From Schistocerca nitens (lineage: Eukaryota > Arthropoda > Insecta > Orthoptera > Acrididae), in assembly GCF_023898315.1 (NCBI RefSeq), contig NC_064616.1, positions 532,041,102 to 532,105,101 on the forward strand: a stretch of DNA of 64,000 nucleotides, given 5' to 3'. The notes beneath the pieces were generated by a model, which ran no database searches, was not told the origin of the DNA, and saw only the letters and a program-made list of their open reading frames with translations. Shown here piece after piece: positions 31,422-41,988 of this stretch. The translations under genes and the position numbers were made by a program. The stretch's first letter is position 1; the number at the start of each line of letters is the position of its first letter.

Positions 31422-32280
31422 CTAGCGCCCACCGAGGCTGTCGCTAAAAACCCTGAAAAACAATATCATGTAGCGCGATGCGATACTTGCGACCTTCCTT
31501 TGGCGCCGAATGCTGAGGAGAGTGAAGCAGGTGGAGCAGTGTCCGATGGCGGCGGCCGTGAAGCAATTCCGCCAGCGATGGTCCAACTCGTGGGTGCGGA
31601 CCATAGGAGGCGAGATCCCTGGTGTGTGCAGTGCGAAGTTTGGCCATCTACTGCTTGAAGGTTCTGACAAAAAGTTCCGCTTCGCTGTTTGACTGTGGAT
31701 GGAACAGTGCACTAGTTAGATGCTGTATGCCATTGCGTTCACAGAATGTTTCACGCTCATTTGACGTGAACTGAGGGCCGTTGTCGGACACTGACTTCAG
31801 GCAAACCTTCGAGGCAAAAAATAGAGGACAACGCCTGAATTGTGCTACGTGACGTTGTCTAGTTCACTGGCACAGCAAAAGGAAACTTGCTGTGAGGGTC
31901 TACCACCATCAACCGACGAATGTTCCGAAAAGGACCGGCATAGTCTATGTGCACATATTGCTATGGTGATTGCGACTTAGGCCAAGCAGAGAAATTTTCT
32001 GGCGGAGCAGACTGATTTTCCCAATATGCTTGCTACTGTGACGTCATCTGTTCTATTTGGGTGTATACACTGCCAAGTACAGTGTCGACGAGCTATTTCA
32101 TATGAACAATTCCCCAGTGTCCTTGGTGAAGTAACTGCAAGACTTCCTTTTGCAAAACTGTGAGGACCAACACGCGTGATTGCCAATGCCATTATGCACA
32201 AGAATCACATATCGCTGTATAGTGAGGCTATGCCGACGTGGAAAGTATCGGCGCACTACAGAGTTCTTTAAGCTATGCAA
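31422..32280 (-). pseudogene. Gypsy A integrase, degenerate
   Basis: The N-terminal zinc-binding region lies at about 32098-32280 (RYFPRRHSLTIQRYVILVH with a following His and Cys cluster). The catalytic core begins VHIDYAGPF near 31940, with its first Asp present. Further fragments at 31444-31712 carry the SNGEAERFV-like segment (here changed) and the PAELLHGR-type C-terminal motif (SLAELLHGRRHRTLL). Several stops and frame changes separate these pieces. An active integrase would insert the DNA copy into chromosomes; this one could not. Confidence 0.82.
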
Positions 32281-32326
32281 TGAGCGAGGTCAATATGTTC
32301 GAGTGAATTTTTTCTGCAAATCTGAA

Positions 32327-32961
32327 TCAGCTTCCGTGGCTTGTGCAATTTTCCTGTAGTTCAGAGGAAAGGATCGAAGCAATAGTACCCTGAGCATCGA
32401 TGTGATAACAAGATGCAGCAGAAGCATCAAAGTTTATATCAGGGCCAATCGGAAGACGTAAAAGTGCGTCCGCATTACCATGTTGAGCTGTCGGACGATA
32501 CACAACCTGGTACTGGTATTGAGAGAACAACAAAGTTCATCTTTGCAATTTTTCGGTCAGTTCGTACAGGAACCGCCTTCATCAGATGAAACAAGTGCTG
32601 CAATGGCTTGTGATCCGTTACTAAGTAGAATTTTCTTCCATACGAATAGTGGTGGAATTTGAACACATACACTATAGCCAATGCCTATTTCTCTATTTGT
32701 GAATAGTTACACTGAGCTTTGGACAACACTTTTGATGCGGAAGCAATATGTCTTTTCATCGCTAAATCTATGCGAAAACACTCCACCGATTCCACAAGAA
32801 GAGATATCAACATGCAACACAATTGGTTTGTCAGGATCAAGGAGAACCAAGCATCGATCACTGAGCAGTTCCGCTAAGTTTTTGAGAAGCTTCTTCTCAT
32901 TCATGTGTCCAAACAAAGGGGACATTCTTGCGACGCAATGGAGCTGCGATTTGTGCAGCAT
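32327..32961 (-). pseudogene. Gypsy A RNase H, degenerate
   Basis: The minus strand encodes KPIVLHVDISSCGIGGVF at about 32790-32845 (the first RNase H Asp is retained as HVD), then YLVTDHKPLQHLF at about 32600-32640. QYQVVYRPTAQHGNADALLR (about 32460-32525) closes the domain, with Leu for Ser in the usual 'ADALSRLP'. The pieces lie in three frames. It follows the RT fragment and precedes integrase as expected. Confidence 0.85.
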
Positions 32962-33086
32962 TTGGTATGAACCAAATATAATAGTTCATTTTCCCTAAGA
33001 CTGAATGCAAAATGTGACATTGCAAGGAATTGGCAGGTCACGTAAGGCTAACAAATTTGACTGAATAGGATGTACAACTTGACTGT

Positions 33087-33643
33087 TTATGACATGACCA
33101 AGACACTGCAACTCAAGTTTAAAAAATCACACTTGTCCAATCCGCACTTTAGTCCTGCATCAAATAACACATGAAACAAAGCACACAAATTGGCAATGTG
33201 TTTTTCAGGTGTACGACATGCTATGAAAACATCGTTAAAATAGTTTGAACAGTTTCGTACTTGAGCAGTCAACTGTTCCAAATACCATCGGAAAACGGCG
33301 GGTGCGGAAGCACTGCCAAAAGGCAAATGGCAATATTTAAACAAGCCCAAATGAGTGTTCACAACACACACGGTGTGAGATTCTTCATTTAGTGGTATTT
33401 GAAGATATGCGTTGCGCAAATCAATTTTTGAAAAGTAGCGACCAGTGCCTAACCTGTCCATGAGATCCTCTGGGCGTGGCAATGGATAAGTATCAATGAC
33501 AGTCTGTGGGTTGACTGTAGACTTAGTCAACACAGAGGCGAATGCGACCTGAAGGTTTGGGGAGCAAAACCAGTGGACTTTGCGGCGGGGCCGGCTTGTC
33601 GTTCTTGCGGGCGTGAATGTTTGTTCATTGTTTCTGGTCTTAC
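33087..33643 (-). pseudogene. Gypsy A reverse transcriptase, catalytic YxDD altered
   Basis: The minus-strand frame encodes STVNPQTVIDTYPLPRPEDL, YFSKIDLRNAYLQIPL, FKYCHLPFGSASAPAVF and NYFNDVFIACRTPEKH, the ordered RT motifs of Ty3/Gypsy elements. The catalytic YxDD is here YFND, so the first Asp of the pair is Asn. It ends LKCGLDKCDFL. The domain would copy element RNA into DNA. The active-site change and the surrounding lesions show this copy is inactive. The N-terminal part of RT is cut by the SINE at 33655. Confidence 0.9.
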
Positions 33644-33654
33644 TGTGCACTACA

Positions 33655-33762
33655 AAAATGTTCAAAAAGTTTTCAAACGTATGTGAAATCTTATGGGACT
33701 TAACTGCTAAGGTCATCAGTCCCTATTCTTACACACTACTTAACCTAAATTATCCTAAGGAG

Positions 33763-33804
<42 letters not shown>

Positions 33805-33903
33805 ACGCATGCATGCCCGAGGGAGGACTCGAACGTCCGCCGAGACCAGCCGCACAGTCTATGACTGCAGCCCCTTAAACCGCTCGGCTAATCCCGCGCG
33901 GCT
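33655..33903 (-). mobile_element. SINE with internal (CA)n and tRNA-like head
   Basis: The reverse complement starts at a tRNA-like head (gcgggattagccgagcgg... with box B-like 'gttcgagtcc'), passes (TG)n and ends near 'gttcaaaaag'. The target-site duplication tgtgcactaca lies at 33644-33654 and 33904-33914. It is the same family as the copy at 50814-51033. Confidence 0.92.
33764..33801. repeat. (AC)n microsatellite inside the SINE
   Basis: An AC dinucleotide run in the middle of the SINE. The related SINE at 50814-51033 has a longer run at the same place, so the repeat is part of the family's structure. Confidence 0.95.
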
Positions 33904-33914
33904 TGTGCACTACA

Positions 33915-35489
33915 GAAGTTCCACCTACCTCAGTACGGCGTCTGATCACCAGCCCGTTTCTCTGCATACGTAGATACTGTCCACACGATGTTAAAAGCAG
34001 CGTTAAAGAAAAGCACCGTCAATACTTACGTTTGCAAAGCCCGCGTAAACTCTGGTAGCAAGCTATCCTGTAAGTAATATCTTAACAAATTTCGGGTGGA
34101 GGGTGATAGCTTCATCTCTTTAGAAAAATGGCAAAATTCTGCAACGAGTTCTTTTACTTCTTTAGGTTCAAAATTAAACACTTGCCATCAGTCCGTATTT
34201 AATTAACGAATAATAGCACTGTCCTCAGCTCACAGTTCATACAACCCAGTACACACACACAAGGCAGTCAGAAATGTACTTAACTCGTACACGAATTATT
34301 ACGCGATTTACAGTCATTATTCTGCTACAATATACGAGTTTCACATTTGGTCCTTTTTCAGTAGATTTCTAATAAAGAAACTGCTCGCCAAATATTCCAT
34401 AGACGAATATGAAACATGCCACACGGAATTTTACAAAGGCCGAAAGTTCACACGTGTTAATCTCTCTAACAAATCACTTCACCAAGCTCAAATTTTCACA
34501 ATCTGTCCGTAAATGCAACTGTTTTCACGGCAATACAATCCGCACGCTAGAAACCAATAACTTTATTTTACTCATAATGTAGACGGACACGTCCAACATG
34601 ACCTGCATGTCCGATAGCTAACCAGCGACTCCTCTAACTGCCGTTCCTTCCAGGGCCTATAACTACTTGCAAAGCGCGGGAAATGCTTAACTCTGATTGG
34701 TTGTTCAAAATGACCAATCAAATAATTCGAGTTCTTTCTCACGCTAAAACTGTCTTACGCCAATCAACATCCACAGATGCATTTACGTCACTTCATCATG
34801 CAAATGTTAATAAAATGTTTAAGAAAACCAAACGAGAAGAAAACTAATCTTGAAATAACTAGAAAATTATTACTCTGCAAATGGCTATTCTGGCTGCCTT
34901 CTTACAAAAGAAAGTACCCTTGGACATACATCATCAGCACGGTGGGGAAATTACATGTTTCATTGCAACTTGCTTGCTTAACACTTTCCCATGACAGTTA
35001 CGTAATGTTCAACATAAGATAATATTGAATTTTTTCGTATGTCCCACACACACACTGACTCATTCTCGTTTACTCACACAACACAATAAATACTGATCTT
35101 TTCTGAATTTTATATTACGAAAATAAAAAATAGTTAACGTTTTTAATTATGAAAATTCAAATAAATTGATCTGCCATTTTGTGAAATCCAGTAATGATTC
35201 CAAATAATACTAAAAGACAAACTGTTATTAATCCTAACTGAATTTCATCTTATAAGTGTCTGTCTGGGGTACTTTAGATAATTTTCTCTAACTCTGAAAG
35301 TATGCCAGCTAGAAAGCTGAGATTTTTTTTAATAACAAATTGACTTTTAACTAAACTGGGTAACATTTAATATAGTTTATTTAGATTCTAGGGGCTTGAA
35401 TATTCTGCCGCTCGAATTGACACAGGTACCGCTTCCCACGGCTAGGCTAGCGACAGGTGCTAATGAGACCCTAAGATACAAGCGGCTGT
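33915..35489. other. Unassigned AT-rich insert within Gypsy A
   Basis: Between RT and protease of Gypsy A, where about 0.3 kb of pol is expected, there are about 1.6 kb without recognisable coding sequence. The largest frame (34777-35022, plus, 81 codons) has no known motif. It is probably a further insertion, such as a solo LTR or non-autonomous element, but I found no terminal repeats or target duplication. Confidence 0.4.
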
Positions 35490-35502
35490 TTCTATCACCG
35501 CC

Positions 35503-35718
35503 GCCCGCATCTCGTGGTCGTGCGGTAGCGTTCTCGCTTCCCACGCCCGGGTTCCCGGGTTCGATTCCCGGCGGGATCAGGGATTTTCTCTGCCTCGTGA
35601 TGGCTGGGTGTTGTGTGCTGTCCTTAGGTTAGTTAGGTTTAAGTAGTTCTAAGTTCTAGGGGACTCATGAACAAAGATGTTAAGTCCCATAGTGCTCAGA
35701 GCCATTTGAACCATTTTT
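35503..35718 (+). mobile_element. SINE with a tRNA-Gly-like head
   Basis: The head 'gcatctcgtggtcgtgcggtag' with anticodon loop ttcccac and box B 'ggttcgattcc' is glycine-tRNA-like. The body is the common one, ending 'gagccatttgaacc'. The target-site duplication ttctatcaccgcc lies at 35490-35502 and 35719-35731. Confidence 0.95.
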
Positions 35719-35779
35719 TTCTATCACCGCCAACGGCTCCAAAGCTACGAGCCGTACTGCAAAGTAGTGCAATAAATGC

Positions 35780-36299
35780 TATTGCGTATTGACTCGCGAC
35801 GTTACAACTTGCCCACTGACTAGTTTATTAGGGTGCAATAGCTCCGCTATCTTGGAACACTGTAAGTTCAGCACCCACTTTGTTCCGGAATGCAATGAGA
35901 AAAGTTCTGACTGAGTACTGTCTTTCTTAGTAATACGTGCAACAAAATTGTTAGCTTTGCCTAAACCTTCAGAAAAGAGTTCAGAGGATTCTTTCAGCAA
36001 GCTAGCTACACTGTCGTTGGCATTGAATGCAGTCGCTGATAATACATTGTCCTGAATTTGAAAGCCAAACAAATCAAACGTATTGAGGCCAAAAATGTTC
36101 TCTATAATCGTGTGATTGTAGCACAGTGCAAGTCACAGTTCATGGATGTGAGCGATGCATGGCAGGCAAAGTACATTTTCCAAGAATGGGAATGTATTGT
36201 GTATTAGAAGCCGTCAGGTGCGTGCTAGTTTTAGACAGCCGCGAGGACCCTAACAGTTCATGTGTGTTACGATTCAGCAATATAACAGAGCCGCCCGTG
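35780..36299 (-). pseudogene. Gypsy A protease and N-terminal pol
   Basis: At the right edge the minus strand encodes DTGGSVILLNRNTHELLGS, a retropepsin active site (Asp-Thr-Gly), then YIPILGKCTLP. After a stop and frame change come FGFQIQDNVLSATAF and ELFSEGLGKANNF, the linker before RT. The protein begins exactly where the Jockey LINE starts (about 36300), so its upstream part and the gag end are lost. Confidence 0.85.
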
Positions 36300-36441
36300 T
36301 CGCCGCCTGGTCGCCGCCATCGCCGCCGCCGTCGTCGCGCCGCCGTCTGCCGCCGCCGCCGCCGCCACCCTCACCCCCTACCACACCCCGTCCTCTCCCC
36401 GTCAGCCTCAACCTCCCCGACGTCCGCCGACCTTCACTGCT

Positions 36442-37128
36442 GTGATCACGAAGCTTAGCCCCGTGATCACAGAGGCTGAGGTGTTGGCGGAACTCAACTC
36501 CCGGCCCGACATTGAAATCCGCTCGGCCCGTCGCATCTTCAATGATGCCGGGCCGACTTTTCTCATGCGGATATTCACCGAATCCTCCTCCTCCATTGAC
36601 CGCCTCCTCACCGAGGGAGCCCTCATCTACAATCGCCGTCATAAGGTGGACGCCTCCCGTTCCCCAGTCCAATCCTACCTCTGCCAACGCTGTCTCATGG
36701 ACAACGACCTCGTTACCTCTGCCTGCAAGAACCCCCCTACTTGTCCCCACTGCAAAGCTTCACACTTTCTCAAGAATTGCCCCAACCTCACCTCTCCCCC
36801 CTCCTGCAACACTTGCAACGAACCACATCCTACCTACTCCTCGAAGTGTAAAGAGAAACCTCCTCCAGTCACCCCTGAGCTCACCGTCCCTGTCCGTCCT
36901 GTTGATGACCCCATCCACCCCAACAACTCGCTCCGCCCTCCACCTACTGCAGAGGACATCATCCGTTTCATCACCATTGTGCTCCAAAACATCCACCCCT
37001 TCCAGCGCTCCCACTCCCTTTCCCAAATCGCCCTCGCTGCCCATTCCATCTTCCATCTTACCACCTATGCCACATACTCCCACAACCAGGCCCACTTCAC
37101 CTTCACCCCCCTCACCACCCTCGTTTAA
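36442..37128 (+). CDS. Jockey LINE ORF1 (gag-like, three CCHC knuckles)
   Basis: The frame runs to a TAA at 37126-37128. About residues 80-135 hold three Cys/His clusters, CQRCLMDNDLVTSACK, CPHCKASHFLKNC and CNTCNEPHPTYSSKC, spaced like the CCHC zinc knuckles of Jockey-type ORF1 proteins, which bind the element's RNA and chaperone it. The region before them (residues about 20-70) resembles the RRM-like fold's C-terminal part (IRSARRIFN ... FLMRIFTES). The first codon shown as a start is not ATG and the true N-terminus may lie further upstream in the GCC-repeat region at 36290-36440. No internal stop is present. Confidence 0.8.
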   Translation: MITKLSPVITEAEVLAELNSRPDIEIRSARRIFNDAGPTFLMRIFTESSSSIDRLLTEGALIYNRRHKVDASRSPVQSYLCQRCLMDNDLVTSACKNPPTCPHCKASHFLKNCPNLTSPPSCNTCNEPHPTYSSKCKEKPPPVTPELTVPVRPVDDPIHPNNSLRPPPTAEDIIRFITIVLQNIHPFQRSHSLSQIALAAHSIFHLTTYATYSHNQAHFTFTPLTTLV

Positions 37129-37140
37129 CTCACCCCTCCC

Positions 37141-39947
37141 ATGGTAGAACAACCCTACCGTATCCTGTGCCACAACATTCGCTCCCTGCCCACCCACAAA
37201 CTCCTCTTCCTCCACACCCTCCGTCAGCACCGCGTGGATGCCTTCGTCCTAAATGAAACCTTCCTTCAACACCGTATCTCCATCTCCACGGGTCCTTCCA
37301 CCTTTCACCGCACCGATAACCCGTACCCTCTGGCGTGTGGCGGAGTTGCTATAGGCCACCTCAAGTACCTCCCTGTCTGGCCCCAACCTCTCCTTAACAA
37401 TCCTGCCGAGCATCTCACCCTCAGCCTCTTCTTCCCCACCCTTACCATCACCTGTGCCACCATTTATGTCCGCCCTCGCACCCCCATCCCGTACGATTTC
37501 CTGGCTCACATTGACTGCACCTTCTCCACCTACGTGATTGCCGCCGACCTCAATATCCACAGCCGTGATCCTGCTGACCTCCAGCGGTGGCATCAGTTTC
37601 TCACCACCCTCCAGGGAGACCTGGTTCCCCTGCCTCAGCACACCTGACCCGAATCCAACACCACTCCCGATGTGGTCCTTGCCTCTCCCAACCTCCTCGA
37701 GCGCATCACCGCAGATGTCCTTGACCTCATTGGCAGTGACCATGCTACTGTTCTCCTCACTATCTCTAATGGTCGCCATCCCTGCAACGCTCCTCGCCCT
37801 GACGTCCCTCCTAAACTTGTCCATGATTACTCCCGTGCCAACTGGGATGCCTACCGGGACTCCATTCACACCCAGGTTGCCGGCCACGACCTTACCCTCC
37901 AATCTCCTGATGACATCTCTCGCGCTGCTGCCTTCCTGCACCAGGCCTTGTCTGACGCCGTCGCCACCCATATCCCCACCAAAGCCATCCACCCTCACCA
38001 CCCCGCCCTGCCTCCACAGGCTGTCCTCCTCCTTTGAGAGTCCCGCCGCCTCTACCGCTCTTTTCTCCGCACTCGTGACCAGGATACACTTACCCGCCAC
38101 CGGCAATAACAACGACACATCCGCAACCTGCTTACAGCGAAGAAACGCCGTGCCTGGCGCCAGACATGTACACAACTCAACACCACGCTCCCCATAAACT
38201 CTTCCAAGTATTGGTCTGCTTTCCACCGCCTTACTGGGAACTGCCCCACCCCCCAGTACCCTCTCCTCCGTTACGACCATCCCTTTCCTGACAACCTCAG
38301 TAAGGCCAACCACTTTGCCTCTCACCTCTCCGATGTTTTTTCCATCCCAGATGATCCCCACTTTGATTATTCCCTCTTCCCTGACGTCATGGACCGTACG
38401 AATACCTCTGTTTCTCCCCTTGCTCCTAGCTTCCAGTACTTGGGCCACACACCACCATCTGAACTTAACACTCCCATCACTACACAGGACATCAGCCTCA
38501 TACTCCGCACTAAACGCAACACTGCTCCCCGCCACCTCAAACACTGCCCTACCTCCTTCCTTTCAATCCTTGCCACCCTCTCCAATGTCATCCTTGCCAC
38601 TGGCTTCTATCCCGACCTGTGGAAAACCTCCCGTATCCTGATGTTCTCCAAACCCAACAAGCCTCCATCTGATGCCTCTTCCTATCGTCCTATCTGTCTC
38701 ACATCGGTGTTCAGCAAGCTCTTGGAATCCATCCTTTCCCGGCGCATCCATCACCACCTCCGCCAAAACCACGTCCTCCCCATCACCCAATGTGGCTTTC
38801 GACCTTCCTTCTCTGCTGATGACCAACTCCTCCGCCTCACTCAACTCCTCTCCCTCCAGCTTAACTCCCGTCGCTCTGCCATTTTTGTCTCCCTTGACCT
38901 CGAAAAGGCCTACGACCATGTCTGGCATCCCGGTCTCCTGTTTAAACTCCAAACCTACGCCCTTCCTATCAACTACATCCGTCTGATGGCCTCCATCCTC
39001 TCCCACCGCCCCTCCTATGTTACCATCCATAATGCCAATTCCCACACCTTCTACCCCTCTGCAGGTGTGCCCCAGGGCCCTGTCCTCTCCCCTATCCTCT
39101 ATCTCCTGTACACGGCAGATATGCACCAACCCCCCCCCCTCCAGTACACCTCTTGCAATATGCTGATGACACCGCATTCCTCGCCCTCGCTCCTACCCTC
39201 CAACGGTCCCAACGCCTTCTCCATAATCACCTTGACCTTTTTGCTGCATGGTGTAACCAGTGGCTCCTGAAAATCCATCCTTTCAAGACCCAGGCAATCA
39301 TCGTAGGTTGTACCACTCGCTCCTTCCGGCGCCTGGATTTCTCCCTTACTGTCTGCGCCCATCCTGTCCGCCTCACCCCCACCCTCACCTACCTTGGCCT
39401 CACCATTGACCGTCACCTCACCTGGATCCCTCATCTCCGCTCCATCCAATCCAAAGCCCACAACCGCCTCCGACTCCTCAAACTCCTCTCTGGCCAGACA
39501 TGGGGGTTGCACCCCTCTACCATCCTCCACACCTACAAATCCTTATTCTGTCCCATCCTCTGTTATGCCAGTCCTGCCTGGATATCTGCCCCCCCCCCCA
39601 AATTCTATAAGTCCCTCCAGATCCTTGAGCGTCATGCACTCCGCCTCGCCTTCCGTATACGCCTCCCGTCCCCCACGCGGATCCTCTACGATCTCATTCC
39701 TTTCCCCCATCTGCTCCTCTTCCTCGAACATATCCGTATCCTCTACACCTTCCGCCACCTTGAACCCCCTCACCCCCTGGTTGCTCCTCTCCTCTCCCAT
39801 CCCCGCCCCCTGCCACGTCTTCACTGTTGTATCCCCCCTACCCTCCATCTCTACACCCCACATCTCCTTTCCCGAGGTGGCTTCCATCAACTCCCCCTCC
39901 CGGATGATGCCCTCTCTCCCTCCATTTATCCCTCCTATCAACTCTGA
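37141..39947 (+). pseudogene. Jockey LINE ORF2: endonuclease and reverse transcriptase
   Basis: ORF2 starts at ATG 37141, 12 bases after the ORF1 stop. The endonuclease has LCHNIRSL, LNETFLQ, AADLNIHS and GSDHATVLL, the Asn, Glu, Asp/Asn and Asp/His positions. RT follows with YRPICLTSVFSKLLESIL, TQCGFRPSFSADDQLL, SLDLEKAYDHVWHPGLL, GVPQGPVLSPILY and the catalytic YADDTAF. Stops in this frame lie at 37645-37647, 38035-38037 and 38107-38109. Then a run of C at about 39129-39138 shifts the frame, so YADDTAF (about 39156) lies in the next frame. The C-terminal region (39500-39947) matches the LINE fragment at 15.4-15.7 kb. Four lesions mean the copy is dead but young. Confidence 0.9.
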
Positions 39948-40651
39948 TCCTCACCCCCCTCCTTTCCTCCGTCATTTCCCTGGGCTCCCTCTTCCTCCCC
40001 CCTTCCATCCTGTGTTTTCTCCCCACCCAACCTCTCCCTATCTCCCTTCTCTCCCCCCCCCCACCTGAGTCCTATTGTATTCCCCTCCTCTGCCTTCCCC
40101 ACTCCCTGGCACGTCTGCTCAGCACCCCCCACCCCTCTAATGGGTCCTCATTCTCCATTGGCTCCTTTCCCCCTCCCCCCTTCAATTTTCCTCTCCTTCC
40201 CCCTTTTTTATTTTCCCATCATCTGTCCAGTTCCCCCCCCCCCACCTGCTCTCGGCTGTGGTATGTCATATTTGTGCCAACTTTTTAGTGCAGTGTTTAA
40301 GTGAGTGTTCAGTGTTGTGCGTCTTTCCACAGTGTTGCGAACAGAAATCATGCTGTCGCTGGGTGTGCATTTTATATCTCTTGCGAATAGAAACCAGACT
40401 GTTGCCGTGTTTTTTAATTGTCTGTCTGTTATTTTTCTGCTTCCTGTGTATTTTCTTAGCATCATGAACCCTGTGTTTTATGTTTTAAGTTCCAGAATTT
40501 TCTGCCATTTTACCTTTAAGTCACCGATTTTATCGCCAACTGTTATTTTTTATTATCTTCATCTTTTTAAAACAAATTCTGTAGGCTGAAGAGCGGCGTA
40601 GTAAGTTGCTGCCAGCCCGCCCCTGAAACTCAATAAAGGAAAAAAAAAAAA

Positions 40652-40747
40652 CTACGTCTGAAACTGAAACATCTGTGTTAGCTGCGTTGCGTCTATCGCT
40701 TGCAGCTGAGGCGCCTGAGCAGGGGGTGGGAGAGGTGGTTTGCTCAT
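40652..40747 (-). pseudogene. Gypsy A gag start, truncated by the LINE
   Basis: An ATG at 40747 (minus) opens MSKPPLPPPAQAPQ..., a Pro/Ala/Gln-rich gag N-terminus, about 320 bases downstream of the 5' LTR. It is cut after 31 residues by the poly(A) end of the Jockey LINE. The rest of gag, including any nucleocapsid zinc knuckle, is absent from the window. Confidence 0.65.
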
Positions 40748-41047
40748 TTTGGAATAGGCCAATACAATAACCAGACAGTGCAAGCAATAAAAATAAGCAA
40801 ACAAGCAAAGAAAATTTCTGCAACGCCCAACTGAAAACACTGAATAGAAAAAACACAGTAAGAGACACTGTTAAAACATGTAAACAGACCCCTACAAAGA
40901 AAAGACAAGGTAGAATTAAGGCGCCAGCAAAACACAAAAGCCCACAACAAAACAATACAGAGAATCTATGGCAGCTGGTGGCTCTGGGTTTGAAACATTA
41001 ACAGGTTGTCGCTATAGTATGGCTCCTATATCAGTGGCACCATTATT

Positions 41048-41065
41048 CGGAGATCTCGTTGCCAT
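41048..41065 (-). promoter_or_regulatory. Candidate Gypsy A primer-binding site
   Basis: Directly inside the 5' LTR the minus strand reads tggcaacgagatctccg, beginning with TGG as tRNA primer-binding sites do. The tRNA it would pair with was not identified. Confidence 0.4.
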
Positions 41066-41067
41066 GT

Positions 41068-41455
41068 TGTTGTGTCTAGGAATACTGCATACTCGGTTCG
41101 CTAGACAAACAAACAACTTGTATTAATGAGTTTTATAATAACAAGATAAGTACAAATACTTAACTTGGATAGATGTGTCGCAAGCAAAAGGGCGACATAC
41201 AAAATAAACAGATAAATACAAGTCTGTGCTACTTAGAGACTGCTAAAGATAGAGGTTACGATGTACCGCCTATCGAAGTCGGTTGGCACCACTCGGGAGC
41301 GGTGGTTATGTCGTCTTCACCTAGGGGCCGCTGCTGTCGTGTTGTCGTCCTGGGGGGGGGGGTCAGTCAGCATGCGATTGGTTGATGTCTTCTCACAGCC
41401 ATCTCTTCCCTGTCGTTCCCGACTGGCGTGCTGGCGCTGACTTTACACTGTAACA
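41068..41455 (-). repeat. Gypsy A 5' LTR
   Basis: It begins tgttgtgtct and ends ctgtaaca and aligns with the 3' LTR at 30491-30905, with visible substitutions and indels, among them a G run of different length near 41355. On the minus strand it precedes the primer-binding-site candidate and the gag start, which makes it the 5' LTR. Confidence 0.93.
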
Positions 41456-41975
41456 CTTCACCAGAAGTGCTTGGTACGTGTCTTCTACAACACCTTTCAC
41501 CAATTGTGAGATTTTGTCAGCTTCTGTCATGGATTTACAATGTGATCTAGTGCCAAAACATTCTGTATGTAGCGCTATATCAATTCTCCATGACTTTGGA
41601 CCCTGTTCTTCCACTAAGCAGACTTACTGCTGATTGTCTCTGAACGTTTCCTTCAGTTTGGTCAGGAATTTGCCCTAGTTATTGAGCTAGTCTCGTAGGT
41701 CTCGAGCTGCTGCTGGACTGTGCTGTCCAAGTAAAATTGCACATTTGCCAAACAAACCATGTCATCCTACATTTTCTATTTCGTGATTTAGTCGAATCCT
41801 TTCATCCATTTTGTCGGGTCCTGAACAGTATCTCTGGAGAACACTGGTGGGTGCCTGATGGGCTGCTGATTTACTGCTGTCTTGGAATCCGTTGGCCTCC
41901 TGAATATATGGGTCTTAGGAAAGATGTACTGCTTCTATCCTTGTTCTTGTCCGTGTAGTTGGAGGTTTTACATAG
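41456..41975 (-). pseudogene. Gypsy B gag, N-terminal and middle part
   Basis: The minus strand encodes MTEADKISQLVKGVVEDTYQALLVK just outside the Gypsy A LTR, joining in sense to the gag segment that starts at 30490 on the other side. Further upstream (41600-41975) broken frames with FVWQMCNFTWTAQ-type sequence resemble the gag capsid region. Stops are frequent. Confidence 0.6.
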
Positions 41976-41988
41976 CCTAATTGGAGCC

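Larger units (their letters stand above)
36300..40651 (+). mobile_element. Near-full-length Jockey-clade LINE
   Basis: A GC-rich plus-strand element with ORF1 (zinc knuckles), ORF2 (endonuclease and RT), a 3' end 'ctcaataaagg' and a poly(A) at 40640-40651. The 5' end is placed where Gypsy A protease similarity stops. The same 3' end is found in the truncated copy at 13159-16075. Strong C-richness on the plus strand and frame-breaking C runs set its composition apart from all neighbours. No target-site duplication is seen; the two flanks are different parts of Gypsy A. Confidence 0.88.
30491..41455 (-). mobile_element. Gypsy A: LTR retrotransposon with both LTRs
   Basis: Similar LTRs at 30491-30905 and 41068-41455 enclose, in minus-strand order, a gag start, protease, RT, RNase H and integrase, the Ty3/Gypsy order. 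The element is split by three insertions: SINEs at 33655-33903 and 35503-35718 and a Jockey LINE at about 36300-40651. A 1.6-kb unassigned stretch (33915-35489) also lies inside. Most of gag is missing where the LINE sits. The flanks do not form a convincing target duplication (tttta on the left, cttca on the right). It is inserted in the gag of Gypsy B. Confidence 0.92.

Noticed and set aside
36274-39530. Long minus-strand frames opposite the Jockey LINE (up to 431 codons at 37249-38544)
   Set aside because: They are Gly/Glu/Arg-rich shadows of a C-rich plus-strand coding sequence with no known motifs, while the plus strand has complete LINE domains.
30491-41455. A perfect target-site duplication for Gypsy A
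   Set aside because: The flanking pentamers tttta and cttca do not match well enough to claim one.
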